DNA of 64,000 nt from Verpa conica (Eukaryota; Ascomycota; Pezizomycetes; Pezizales; Morchellaceae). Below, one piece after another: positions 23,401-34,584 of the stretch. Location: contig JAUFSD010000006.1 in the NCBI GenBank assembly GCA_033030425.1, positions 1,178,001 to 1,242,000 of the forward strand. The letters are read 5' to 3'. The notes beneath the pieces were generated by a model. It did not search any database. It worked only from the letters and a program-made list of their open reading frames with translations, and was not told where the DNA came from. Both the position numbers and the translations under genes were made by a program. Numbering within the stretch: the first letter of the stretch is position 1; each line of letters begins with the position of its first letter.

Positions 23401-23674
23401 TGTGGAGAATAATAAATGACAAGGTTTCAGGTGCGGCAGGCTATATAGATAGGATAACCGTATATAGTAAATGATAAGCAGGGGGTGGAGCTATGAACAC
23501 GAGCATAGGTCGATAAGACATATGCATGAGGAAGTGACAAAACAGTTCCTCTACAGCGCGTGGTATTATTGGGGGTCTACGTTGTATTTATTTTGCTAGG
23601 ATAAGTGTATGTCTAGCTATCTAGATGTTGACCTTTTAGGTAGAAAAAGCACCATCGACAAGCTACATGTAGTA

Positions 23675-23824
23675 CTCGGGGTAGGCATGAAGTACCCGGA
23701 AGTGTGGGTTTTATATTCACCACCAATTGCAATTGGAGGTATTTTTTAATTATTAGAGGCTATCACATCGGGTCAGGACCCCTTGTTCGAGACTTGAATT
23801 TTCGGGTACTTCTTGCCTACCGAG
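23675..23824. mobile_element. MITE-like element, 150 bp, terminal inverted repeats with TA target duplication
   Basis: The left end CTCGGGGTAGGCATGAAGTA... is nearly complementary to the right end ...TACTTCTTGCCTACCGAG over about 24 bases, with one substitution in the core and a 2-base indel. Both ends are bordered by TA (23673-23674 and 23825-23826), the duplication made by Tc1/mariner/pogo transposases. The interior is non-coding and contains a perfect palindrome CCAATTGCAATTGG (23723-23736). No transposase is present, so it would need one in trans. Confidence 0.7.
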
Positions 23825-24050
23825 TATATTAGGAGCTATAGGAGTACTTTTGTTTTGTTTTATTTTGTTCCCCGATCCCTATGGCAGTTTTCAGTCCTCT
23901 CTAAGAAAATCGACCTCGTACATAAAAATATACAAGAGCAAAAAAAAAAAAAAAAAGAAAACGTGAGGAAGCCCAAATATTCACCACTAAGCCACAAAGC
24001 CCATTCGCCATAAATCTACCGCACTCAACCGTATAAGATATATCCAAAAT

Positions 24051-24882
24051 CTATGCCTTCGTCTTCTCTAAATACTCTACCAATGCCTCGATCGTACAAA
24101 CTCTCAAGCCCCACTTCTTTCCAAACTCTAAACAGTCATCCCGTCTTTTCATAAGACCATCCTCCTCCCTAACAAGCTCACAAATCGCTGCAGCCTCGCT
24201 TTTCCCAGCCAGCTTACAAAACTCGACTGCAGCCTCTGTATGCCCTTTCCTCACAAGTACACCACCCTCAACTGCTCGCAGGGGAAAAATATGTCCCGGC
24301 GACCTGAAGTCTGTTGAGGTTGTCGCCGGATCCGCGAGAGCTCTCACTGTGAGAGCTCGATCGTAGGCCGAGATACCAGTACTAATAGTAGGGTCTCGGG
24401 AGTCGACGGAAACGGTGAAGGCGGTACTATGGGGTTCCTGGTTGTTGGCTACCATTTGTGGAAGGGCGTATTTACTAGTTACAGCGGGAGAGAGTGGAAC
24501 GCATATTAAGCCACTACCAACTCATTTTATATGTTAGGAATCGTAATTCAAGCCCAATTTTATAATTCCAGTGGCTCGGGGAGCGGTAGTCTGTCGGAGC
24601 AACTAGAACTGGAAGAATTCCTACCTCGTCCACCTCACCATAAACGCCATTTTTTCGGTTGTCAAGTCCTCTGCGGCGATGATCAGGTCCCCCTCATTCT
24701 CACGGTCTGTGGAGTCAAGCACAATGATAAACTCTCCTCGCCCTGTCCCCTCCCCACTTAGTTAGTCATATGCGACATTACGGGTTCCCTCGCTATAAAA
24801 GAAACAGGAAAGACTCACGAAAAGCTTCAACTGTTTCCAGTATCGATGAGAACTGTGGAGTCGCCTCTTCGAGTGAAACCAT
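24051..24882 (-). CDS. RIB3: 3,4-dihydroxy-2-butanone 4-phosphate synthase (riboflavin synthesis), three exons
   Basis: Converts ribulose 5-phosphate to formate and 3,4-dihydroxy-2-butanone 4-phosphate, the four-carbon precursor of the riboflavin xylene ring. Exons in transcript order are 24882-24819, 24742-24625 and 24513-24051, giving 214 residues, the normal length. The acidic metal/substrate loop DRENEGD is at residues 34-40. [38 protein letters not shown] and [12 protein letters not shown] follow in family order, so the catalytic residues look complete. The first intron uses donor GTGAGT and acceptor ACAG, which yields [12 protein letters not shown] in frame; a closer AAG acceptor would break the frame. 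The start begins [11 protein letters not shown]. The gene is intact. Confidence 0.97.
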
Positions 24883-25756
24883 TATTACTATTGTTGTGCT
24901 GTGATGGTGAAGAGTTCGGTGGCGATTGATTCGTCTATCTCATCCGGTTCGGGGGGTAAAGATGAAGGCAATTAGTTCAGAAACTCGGGATCTGATGAGA
25001 TGAGGAGGAAAGATAGTAAAGTAGAAACGTGGGGCTCTTGTGGGTTATGTATGTATGTATAATGTATTTCGTAAGCGTGGGCCCTGCGCTACACAATCGG
25101 CAAGGCACCGGGTAGGATAACTAAGCCTGACCCCATGCTGACAATCCTGAGTCGCTTTCCAATAACGTATGCTAGAAGGCTCTAAACTTATAAATTTGTA
25201 CATATCCGAAGTCCCTAATTTGTCAAAGTAGACACATGCGATACCGAGATTCAACTTCGGCTTGGTCATTGTGTGTTGGCTGGGCTTTCCCCGGTAACAC
25301 TACGCGAGGGAATAACCAAAAGTGTTCTTTGAGTCCCTTAGTTTGCCGAGGTCATATGTATGTAGGTTAATATGAGAGTTCCTGCAGAACGTGATACTGC
25401 TAGTCTACCTTTCGTCGAAAGTATTTTCACTTAGCATAAAGGAGTAGAGCTCGTAGTAGGGGTGGAGGTTAGCCGATGGCTTGAGTGGCGATTGCTCCTA
25501 GGCTGTCTGAAAACTTAGGTCCAAGGCCTACTACTCTCACGTGAAAGCAATTATTTCCGCATACTGGCTTATTCATAGGCTGCTCACGCGTTATGCCAGA
25601 TAGGGCGATTTATCACTTCACAAAGGATTCAAATACAAGATCAAAATAATGATTCTTGTGAAGCATCTCGATTCATCGCTTCTTTCAGCATAGTCAAGTT
25701 GCGAATTCTCGGAACCAATAGAAATAATATGGCATTCATTAGACCTTTGAACTCGT
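24883..25756. other. intergenic region between RIB3 and DUG1 homologue
   Basis: 0.87 kb between two minus-strand genes. It should hold the RIB3 promoter and the dipeptidase 3' UTR. No additional gene was seen. Confidence 0.6.
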
Positions 25757-27786
25757 TTACTGCTCAACCTGTGGCTCTTCTGCAACATAGTGCAGATAAG
25801 CTCCTAAAAGTTTAATCCCTTCAATATAGTTCCTCTTGTCAAGTTTTTCTATACTAGATATTAGTAAATAGTTCTAAAGTAAGAAAAGAAACTACAAAGA
25901 AACTCACCATTGATACTATGTGCGGCGTCTGTACTACTTCCCATGGGCAACAGTAGAACATTCTTTCCAGTAGCTTGTTCAAAAGTCAAGGTGACCGGAA
26001 TGCTTCCACCTTCTCTAGTCATATCTGGCTTGACACCGAATACGCTCTCAACTGCCTTTGACGCAGCGGAAAAGTTCCAGTGTTTAGGGCTCGATACCCA
26101 CCATTTACCAGCGTGCAAAAGTTCCGCTTTCATGGTGTTATTGGTCTTGATCTTCTCCCATTCAAAGTTTAGGTGATCAAGGACAACCTTGTCTACATCC
26201 TCAGGCTCCATGTTGGGGACAGTGCGGACAGAGAATTTGCCAATAACTTTGGCAGGGATCACGGTCTTAGCCCCGGGAGCAGAGAAGGCACCCTCAATAC
26301 CATGGATAGATAGTGACGGGAAACGCCATCTACGTAGGCTTGATTAGAATCGACTAGTGTTATAAGAATGCCAGTAGCAGGTTCTTACCTCGCCATTAAA
26401 GTACGCTCCTTGTCCTCGTGGATACTGGTCTCGCTACCAAGGCCATTGTAAAGATCCTGCATTTCAAAGCTAATACCATCATACAACTCTTTCTCATCAT
26501 CGGTCACTGGGGCAACAAGTTCATTCAAACCTGGAACGAGAATTTTCCCCCTGTTATCTACCAATGTTCCCAACAACTTAACAAGGTCGGTCATTGGCTC
26601 AGTAACAGATCCACCATAGACACCAGAGTGAAGATCTTGTCCCGGGCCGTGGACGCAAACTTGGTAATACGATACTCCACGGAGACCGTATGTCAAACAT
26701 GGTTTCTCGGCACCAAGCCAGTAGTTATCAGAAATACAGACTGCCTCGGCGTCCTTAAAGTATTTCTTGGCTTCAGCATGGATAAGATCGTCGAGACCCT
26801 CAGATCCATACTCTTCCATGCCTTCAAAACACATGAGAAGATTCACCGGGAAATCGATACCAGCTCTGTACTGAAGTCAGTAAACTCCTAGAGAACTGGT
26901 ATGCTTAAATAGCGAATACCCACTTTTGATGAGCCTCGATAGCGTTGAGCCATCCTAGACTAAGGTCACTTGTTAGTCCTACTGCGTTGCTATAACTCAA
27001 CGAAGAACGAATACTAACACAGGGCCCTTATCATCCGTGCTTCCTCTCCCAAACATCTTCCCAGTCGCCTCCTCAACACTCAAAACAAATGGATCCGTGG
27101 CCCAACCATCCTCCTTCAATGCAGGTTGCACGTCGTAATGTCCGTACACCAAGATCGTGCGCTTTTTGGGGTCACTTCCGTATCTAGACAGAATTATAGG
27201 AGGAAGTTCAAGGTGAGGTCTGCCGGGCTCCTTTCCAAGGGGTCGTTTCTCAACAGTAGCTCCAAGGGCAATGAGTTCCTTTTCGAGGAATTCACCCATT
27301 CTGACGACTTCATGGCGGAGATCGGCATCAGCAGAAACAGAAGGTATAGCAACAGCATCAGCGAGGCCTGTAGAGCAGAAAACTTAGAATATCTCTTTAG
27401 AGCCTGAAGTTGTAATATGGATACGAACGCTTGATGAATGCATCACTCATTGAGTCGACCCTATATAAAACTCAGTCTTGACTATCTTTGAAACAGCAAG
27501 TTTATACAGGCACTCCCTGACTTACTGCTGCTACAAGGAGTATAGAGTATAAAAAAAGGTGTATAAAAACATACTGCTTGAAATACCCATCGAGTTGAGG
27601 GGCCATGTTTGCTCTGTTAAACGAGTGGTATCTGCTTATCGGATATCGGTAGTGCTCAACAGCAAGTTTTTTTATTGATAATAGTGAGTGGGAGAGACGA
27701 AATAGAGATGAAGATTTCAGATGTGGAAGAGATGAAGGTTTAAGAGTGGATCTGCTGAGGATCTGTGAGGAGGATCGTAAGAGCAT
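25757..27786 (-). CDS. DUG1: Cys-Gly metallodipeptidase (DUG1/CNDP family, M20), seven exons
   Basis: M20-family zinc/manganese dipeptidase that hydrolyses Cys-Gly during glutathione breakdown. Exons in transcript order: 27786-27575, 27460-27429, 27367-27019, 26959-26924, 26865-26389, 26329-25908 and 25848-25757, total 539 residues. Metal-site motifs are present in order: VYGHYDVQP, STDDKGP, FEGMEEYGSEGL, ISDNYWLG and GSSTDAAHS. The C-terminus is LLGAYLHYVAEEPQ. Exons 2 and 4 are only 32 and 36 nt but are required for KRLADAVAIPS and GPVLGWLNA. The canonical start of the family corresponds to the second in-frame ATG at 27606 (MAPQLDGYF), giving 479 residues, the usual size. The upstream ATG adds 60 residues rich in Ser, Leu, Arg and Lys with a single acidic residue, resembling a mitochondrial presequence. 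Confidence 0.97.
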
Positions 27787-28551
27787 GTGGTGGGGTCAAG
27801 TAAGGAGGGGTAAGACGCGTGTGGAATTCTAGATAGGTGCAGTGTTCGCCAAGACCTCAGAATGCTATTAGTAACGGCTACAAGCGGCGGATCGCGGGCT
27901 TAGAACTTGTGGTAACTAATAGGGTGCGTGGTGCCTAGGGATGTGCTGCGTAACTAAGTGATATTTTGTACCATATCTACACCTGACCCTCCCGTACGTA
28001 CATGCGGTCGAGTGATATTCAGAAGTACTTATCGCGAGTGATTCGCTATGACACGGATAGCCGATGCTACGAAACTCTGTATAGTAGAGTATATATATAT
28101 GACTGCATATATACATCTATATACGTAACAGCACAATATACCGGCACACTCTGGCCTGTTTAGGACTTAGAGGAAGCCGAGGAAAGACCTTCTAGGGCCT
28201 TATAGTAGATCGGCTGATACTAAACAATGTTGTACTTGAGGGGTCCGGCCTGGAAGAAGTCTTATGAGTAGTAAAAACTTGGGACCCCAATATACATATA
28301 GATGTAGTCGTAAAAAGCTCGGAAGCCACACGTATTGCTTTCTTTATAATTAGAGTAGGCGTTTTCTTATTGCATTCGTCAAGGGTTAGGGTTATACATA
28401 CCGCCAAGACATGCTCTGAAAGCTTGTGTTGTTTGGGCTAACGTGATCGTGATACTTCAGACTTCAGGCTCCAAATCTTACACCACACCCCAGACGGACA
28501 ATCTCCTGCTTCATCTCATTCTTCTCTAAATCTGACATATCTTAGAATATC
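27787..28551. promoter_or_regulatory. divergent promoter region of DUG1 homologue and CDK-like kinase
   Basis: This 765-bp spacer separates two head-to-head genes and must contain both promoters. A TATATATATA stretch lies near 28091, and the last 80 bases before 28552 are C/T-rich, as in fungal leaders. No specific factor site is assigned. Confidence 0.55.
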
Positions 28552-30255
28552 ATGGCCAACCAAGAACCTGTCCCTCGCTGGCTTTCAATCACCGGCAACC
28601 CTCTTCCTCGTCTAGATCTCCCTAATGGCATGCCAGGTATGCCTAACACTCCACGAGACGTCTAAGTAGCAACAATACTAAATCCAAGCTATAGGACGAT
28701 GTCGTAACATTAAGGATTTCCAGTTCCTCAACCAGCTCGGTGAAGGAAGTTAGTACATTCCTACCCGTGCCACTATATCCACTTCTGTATACACAAACTA
28801 ACCTGTCTGTAGCCTATGGAGTAGTTCACCGTGCCCGCGACCACAAAAATAGCAAGATTGTCGCCCTGAAACAGGTCCGCATCTTCGACTCAGATCGTGG
28901 CAACGGCATCCCTATCACTGCCCTCCGTGAGATCTCAATTCTTAAATCCCTCCGCCACAACAACGTTGTCAATGTCCTGGATGTGGCTGTGGGGACAGAG
29001 CTAGACGATGTCTACATGGTCATGGAGTACGCTGAGCAGGTTGGTGGATTTTCCTTGGGCCGACCTATACCCCTCTGCGGGATGGTCGGCTTTGATTTAT
29101 AGGAGCGCGAAGAATCGTGGGCGCACATCGGCTGGCTTATGGTTCCCTCGCCCGGTGTCGTCGGCAACGGGCGGGTGAAGCGCGCGCTTTCGTTACGACG
29201 CTTTATAGGATTTGGCAAACCTTCTTGATCATGCAAGAGTGAAGTATTCAGAAAGTGAAGGTACGGCTATATCCCTCGAATTTAGACAACGTGACCTCAT
29301 TACTGACTTGTCACATTAATAGTGAAATGTCTCATGAAGCAACTATTGGAAGGGTTGGATTATCTCCATAAACACGACATTATCCACCGGTACGTCATTT
29401 CTACTATTAGGCTACCTTACCCTAAAAAACTAACAATAAAGATAGAGATATAAAAATGTCCAACCTCCTCCTTACCGCTAAAGGGGTCTTGAAAATAGGT
29501 AATTGTTCATCTGTCTATAATCTCACTATTAGTTTAATGTTGAACACTCTCGTAAAGCCGACTTTGGGATGGCCCGCGAATTCTCTGCACGCCCCCTTAC
29601 GCCAGGCGTTGTAACCGTCTGGTACCGTGCCCCAGAGCTGCTCCTTTCTGCAACCCGCTATACCTCCTCTGTCGACATTTGGTCAGCCGGTTGCATTATG
29701 GGCGAGCTAATAACTCAACTCCCACTCCTTCCCGGTGAATCGGAACTCGAACAGTTCTCCCTCATTGTCAAATTGCTCGGGTCCCCCTCCGATAAAATAT
29801 GGCCTAAAATGCGACTGCTCCCAGGTATCTATGATCGTGGCCGTGTAGCTCCCGATGATGTTCCAGTGAGTGGAAGGGCTAGATACGTCCCTCCACCCGT
29901 GGGCGCACAGAGAGAGAACATGCTAGAGCGGCGTCTCGTTGGACAAACCAAAGAAACAATTAGAATTATCAATGAGATGTTAACGTTTGATCCTGACCGC
30001 AGGATCACAGCGAGTGATGCTTTACGGGAGCGGTATTTTACAAGAGAAATGCCACCACCCCAGAGACCAGAATTAATTCAGACGTTCCCAGAGATCCGGA
30101 ATGAGGGTGATTCTGCCGGAAGAAAGGGGAATGGTGGCGGCGAGGGTGCAGGGGGGAAGAGAAAAGGTAAGGAGCAAGGAGGCGGGTATGTTTTCGACTT
30201 TGGTGATGATTTTGGGGTGAGGAAGAAGCATAGGCAGCTTGAGAGACGTGATTGA
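28552..30255 (+). CDS. cyclin-dependent kinase, CDK10/CDK11-like, seven exons
   Basis: Serine/threonine kinase of the CDK family. Exons: 28552-28636, 28695-28748, 28813-29039, 29209-29260, 29323-29389, 29446-29498 and 29558-30255, giving 411 residues. The glycine loop is GEGTYG (44-49), catalytic lysine K66, and the cyclin-binding C-helix reads PITALRE (80-86), a PSTAIRE variant found in CDK10/11. The catalytic loop is HRDIKMSN (161-168), the Mg site DFG (181-183), and the T-loop has TPGVVTVWYRAPE with T199 as the likely activating phosphosite. The C-terminal extension is Gly/Lys-rich and ends in basic residues, suggesting nuclear localisation. CDK10/11 kinases act in transcription and splicing control in the known family. 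The third intron is 169 nt instead of about 60 because of a GC-rich insertion near its 3' end. Confidence 0.95.
29096..29209. mobile_element. GC-rich 98-bp insertion in kinase intron flanked by 8-bp direct repeat
   Basis: TTTATAGG occurs at 29096-29103 and again at 29202-29209, enclosing 98 bp that are far richer in G and C than other introns here. Each copy contains a usable TAG acceptor. Without the insert and one repeat copy, the intron would be 63 nt, like its neighbours. The pattern is that of a target-site duplication made by an intron-inserting or MITE-like element. No clear terminal inverted repeats are visible, though a CGCCCG/CGGGCG stem lies inside. Confidence 0.55.
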
Positions 30256-31142
30256 GTTAAAATTAAGAGGGCACGTACTTAAGGGTAGGGAACTAGAAGG
30301 TGGGGGTTAATTAGTATGGGATAGGGCTAGTTACAAAGGATTGTTTTCTTCATTGCAATTAACGTCGATAGAATTTATTTTCTGATCTTAAACCGATAAA
30401 ACATGACTGTATACCGAGAGATCTTCAAAAACCTACTACATATTTACCCTATTCTTTAAGTTTTTATAATCTTGCCCCACCAAGGAGCCGTATTCGTAAG
30501 GAAGATTCTTTTATAGATCCCCCTATTACTGATTCGAGTCTATATATCCTTCAATCAGATGCCAGAGAATCTTGCTACAAAAGGTAGCTCATCATAGCTA
30601 AATAGCTATATAGTACTAAATTAATATTGGTTTATGCTCATAAGTCCTCACTCGTACATTTATATTTACTAGCATGTGATCACAGCTACCCTTGAGACTA
30701 AATTCATCTCCCACAGCTCTTCATGGAGAAGCTTTTACTGTATTAACTACTATATCTACTCATATACTAGCCCCTGCCTTGTCCCTAATCTTTATATCGG
30801 GGTGCCTTGTATGTTCAACCTCTATGGTAACTATATGTATTAAGTCAGCTTCTCATGTACGCGGATAATCAAAAATATCATTGCCTTGCAGTTTGATTCA
30901 TATGCCAGAAATTTAAACTGCTATCTATCCGTATCTCCAAAAACACATAATGGACTACGAAATCTCTTAACGTAAATCTCTCTAGGTACCCTCCCAAACC
31001 CACTGACCAAAAACCCATCAAGCTAAAAGGAAAAAAGGAAAAAAGAAACATCGATCATAACACATAAAGATAATCAGAATAGACTCCAAGGAAATTTCTC
31101 AAATTCCGGTCCTGCCCCCCCCCCCCCCAAGTCGTTTATCCA
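30256..31142. other. intergenic region between convergent genes
   Basis: 0.9 kb of AT-rich sequence between the 3' ends of the kinase and the membrane-protein gene. It contains a C15 run (31114-31128) just beyond the stop of the latter. No gene was found. Confidence 0.6.
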
Positions 31143-31983
31143 TTACTTTAAAAATTCGTATCCCCCTTCTGGTGGTAAGAACCACCCGGCCACCACGACA
31201 ACTCCTGCCAGAACAAGCATAACTCCCCAACTCACAGTCGCCAGAACCCAACTCACACCCAGCTTCCACCCTACGAAAAATCGGTCATCATAGTCGTATA
31301 GATACTGCACCAGTGAAGTCGCAGTACATTGTACAATCGCTATCCATTAATATTAGCGTCTTGCACCCTACTACTAAAAGCCAACCGGAAGGATCTAATT
31401 AATGTTACCATTAAAAACCAGCAAAATCCCCAACATCCTCCACCCGTGCTCTCTCTTTGCTCGGCCACCAGCGAGGATGATAATAAACGCAACTATGTTC
31501 ATACCCTCGATCACCATCGCAAAAGTCATAAGCCACGCGGTAGAGCGCCACATGGAACAGAAATAGCGGTCGGTGCTATGACAGTCAGAGTCGGTTGGAA
31601 ACTTTGTGCATCCCGTTGAGGAGCAGCGTTTATGAAGGCCATAATGGTAGTTGATTGGGCCGAGTGGCTGTTTTTTTATATTAATAGATATATATTAGCT
31701 CGAGGAGCCCTTTTTTTTTTGATGAAGATCGTATTTGGATTTCTCGGGTCAAAGGAATAGATATTACAGTGGAATCTTCGTAAGAGGTCCAGCGAGGGAC
31801 CACGATAGAGGAGAGGGTTAGGGCAGTAGCTATTTAAGCATCAGAATTAATCCCCCAAGTCTATAAAAGTGTGTAGATGGATAGCAGCAATTTCGTTGTT
31901 GCGAGGAGCGTAGCGACCTGATGACGTAACGTACCTCCAATAAACACAAGAAGCGACGTGCTGTAAATCACAACTCTAGACAT
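31143..31983 (-). CDS. small four-helix membrane protein with claudin-like first loop, four exons
   Basis: Exons in transcript order are 31983-31935, 31829-31768, 31667-31409 and 31339-31143, giving 188 residues; every splice is GT-AG and phase-consistent. No single exon gives a long frame, so the gene is easily missed. Four hydrophobic helices are visible: about 5-27, 85-107, 118-140 and 155-180. The first extracellular loop has PRWTSYED, then YHYGLHKRCSSTGC and DSDCHSTDRYFCSMWRS. A tryptophan followed by GL-x-x-x-C...C resembles the W-GLW-C-C signature of claudin/PMP22-like proteins. The C-terminus is WFLPPEGGYEF. Similar small tetraspan proteins are widespread in ascomycetes without a firm function. 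Membrane topology is inferred; the claudin link is only a resemblance. Confidence 0.88.
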
Positions 31984-34283
31984 TGTGTATACACGGAATA
32001 CCGTTCTACTCTAAGGGCGAAGCTGAAGAAGAAGAAGAAGTTGATAGATGAAAAGGAAATGCGGGGACGAAAATCGAAGAAGGAGGAGAAAGGTGAAGAA
32101 AACAAAAAAAGCATTCGACAATCGAGAACCATCGGGCTCGCCGCTTGATCCTAGCCATCAAATGATAAGGTGATACGTCCATCAGGAAACAGCGGCGCTG
32201 GTTAATGCGGCCAGATTTGCGATTGGATGGGGTGACACTTCTGCCTTGTTTATTCGCCAGGTCGAGATGTTTACGTAGCTTCATGAGCTTCACGTTAGCA
32301 GTCTGCAAATATACAACCTTATCGGATAAGTATCATGGGAAACGTGTAGAATAGATTGCCTATGTATTCTTGGTACGGGCGGCGGAATGGGATGCTACTT
32401 CTATTTCGTCATTGATTCATCCGGGCAGGGGTGATTTCACCTAACCCTCAACGTTTGTTCTTGGCGCTTTACTCTTATTGTCACCAAGTACATACAAACT
32501 TCAAGTTACATTATTTATCTTAGATATAAGCCTGATTTTGAGAGGTAAAAAGAATTATACGAGAGGTGAGAAGATTAGGATAACCCTCCACCGTTCATTT
32601 AATCACTAATCTGCTTACCTGTTGTCGGCCTCCCCCAGAACCCTTAGTGACACTTCTAATAGCTCTATAGATATGTTGTAGTGATTTTTGAATATTCTCT
32701 AGTTGGTTAGGTTTAACACGATTACATACAATTCAATGTAAGAAGGGCTTACTCCCAAATTTTGATGTTTTGCAAATTCCTTAACTCTGTTTGGGGAGAT
32801 CTCCGAGTCTCACTGAGTTTTAGCACCCCGGCTGATCAGCCATTGGTGTAGGTACTTCGTGGTTTGGTTTGATTCGATCTTAAAAGAAGTGAAAGTGTAT
32901 AATAGGGAAATATCGAGTGTAAGTTGATAATTTGAGTCTAGGCTTTAGGTATGCGATAGCTCTAACGATAAATAGCAAATTTATGAACCTTTCGGTGAAA
33001 GTGCTTAATTAACCACTAATGAATGTCCAGCCAAGTGTATAAGGTATGGAGTAGTACTGGGGTGGTTTATAATTGATTTCCTTTAAAGATTGATATTCTG
33101 CCTCCAAAAGCTTAAATGTGCCTATATTATATGGTTTCGATGTGCCTCTCTAGAAACTTTATATTGTAGTTCTAGCTGGATATTTTATGGCTCTCGGGTA
33201 TGTGTCATAACTCGAACTTCCTTGGATTGATCATTTGAGTTATCCCGGACGATAATATGAGGTATATGGATAGAGACGGATGCGAGAGTAGAGAAGGGAC
33301 CCAATGGGTGGTTCCCTAGAGCGGGGTATATGTAGGCCTTAGAGAGCTAAGGGAATCAACGAAGAAAACTCTCCATACACATGTAATATCTACTCCCTAC
33401 TCTAGCACTTCTCAATGAGATGATTGATAGTGAGATAGATTACCCAATCGGAAATTCCCATATATATAGCCAGTGCACCTGACCAGGCAAATTCTTTTAT
33501 TTCCAGATACGTGTACAAGGCAGACCTAGATGAATATGGCTTAGCCTAATTAATTTTTTTATACTAAATCAGGATATATTGGATCATCGAATTGTATCAA
33601 GGCTGTTGTTTCGCCTTGTTCCAGTATCATGGATCGCAACTAACCTCACTTTACCGGTATTCCTCCTGGTCACTATGTGGGCGAAGTTCACAGCAAGAAA
33701 TATTAGCTACATCAGAATCTTCCAACACTAACCTAAAAAGTGTAGTTCTGTCAAGGGAATCGTATTTGCAGGGGTCTCTTCCACAAAAAATCACTCGGTG
33801 AGGCATTGCTGGACTACAGAGTCACGTGAGAATGGGTGTAGAGTGCCTCGTTGGGCTGCGGAGAAAAACATTACAGTTAAAGGGTGATTGCTGCATTAGT
33901 AAAGTACTCCCGTCACTGCCCCAAAGGCCATTGGTACGATACCCAGATTCGATGTGTAACCCACGACCTTTGTGTGACATTGTCTAAGGCTGCAAGCACA
34001 CTTCATATTCTAGGGGCTATGGTAGAGTAGGCAGCCCGTACATGGGGGGGCGTCCACTCATGGAGTGTCTACACTTTGACTCCCACGGAAATGCTCTTCG
34101 TCGTCACCCCCCAAATTCAATAAAATGATATCTTATCCTGATCCTGGTATTTATCTAGCACACCAAGTCTATGACTGCGTGGATATTCGGAAGACTGGGC
34201 AACGTAGATCTGTACTGGTCTATATATCTCGCTCTATATCTCGCAGTGTTTCCACACATTCACACAATCACAATAGTTCTCAA
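31984..34283. other. gene-poor region, 2.3 kb
   Basis: The first 300 bases are probably the leader and promoter of the minus-strand membrane-protein gene (GAA-rich on the plus strand near 32020). The rest is AT-rich with no recognised gene, repeat or RNA. An ATG frame begins at 34125 but appears real only from 34284, if at all. Confidence 0.5.
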
Positions 34284-34523
34284 ATGACACTTCCCCCCAC
34301 GTCCACGAGGACGTCCATGCTCCAAGATATCAATGCAGCACGCACGGGATTCCATACTGACTGCAGCCTAGCACCCCGCGAGAAGAGAATACTAGACAGG
34401 GGTGTCAATGTCTACTTTCACCGTGAAGCTAGTAAAGCCGATCGTACAAAAGTAGATGACAAAGTAAAAGAATACTATAAATTGAATCCAAGAGAAGTTC
34501 GCAGAGGCAAGTTTAAAACCTAA
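34284..34523 (+). CDS. small uncharacterised protein or 5' exon of the F-box gene
   Basis: A 79-codon frame beginning MTLPPTSTRTS after a CA-rich stretch that looks like a fungal leader. The same frame is open from an ATG at 34125. The predicted product is basic (ILDRGVNVYFHREAS, REVRRGKFKT) and matches no family I know. The downstream F-box frame lacks an ATG. A 43-nt intron from 34511 (GTTTAA) to 34553 (GCTAG) would join this frame to it in phase, giving a 613-residue protein. The donor is weak, so both interpretations stay open. Confidence 0.35.
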   Translation: MTLPPTSTRTSMLQDINAARTGFHTDCSLAPREKRILDRGVNVYFHREASKADRTKVDDKVKEYYKLNPREVRRGKFKT

Positions 34524-34584
34524 ACCCGAGTCTAATTACTAGATAAACGCTAGACCAATATATATTGGACTAGACAGCATTATA

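Larger units (their letters stand above)
19717..24050. other. gene-poor region, 4.3 kb
   Basis: No gene could be supported. Frames at 20564-20851 and 21153-21506 (minus) are open for 95-117 codons but resemble no family I can name. A nested inverted repeat (20314-20406) and a MITE-like element (23675-23824) are listed separately. A C9 run lies at 22617-22625 and an A-run near 23940. Confidence 0.5.
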
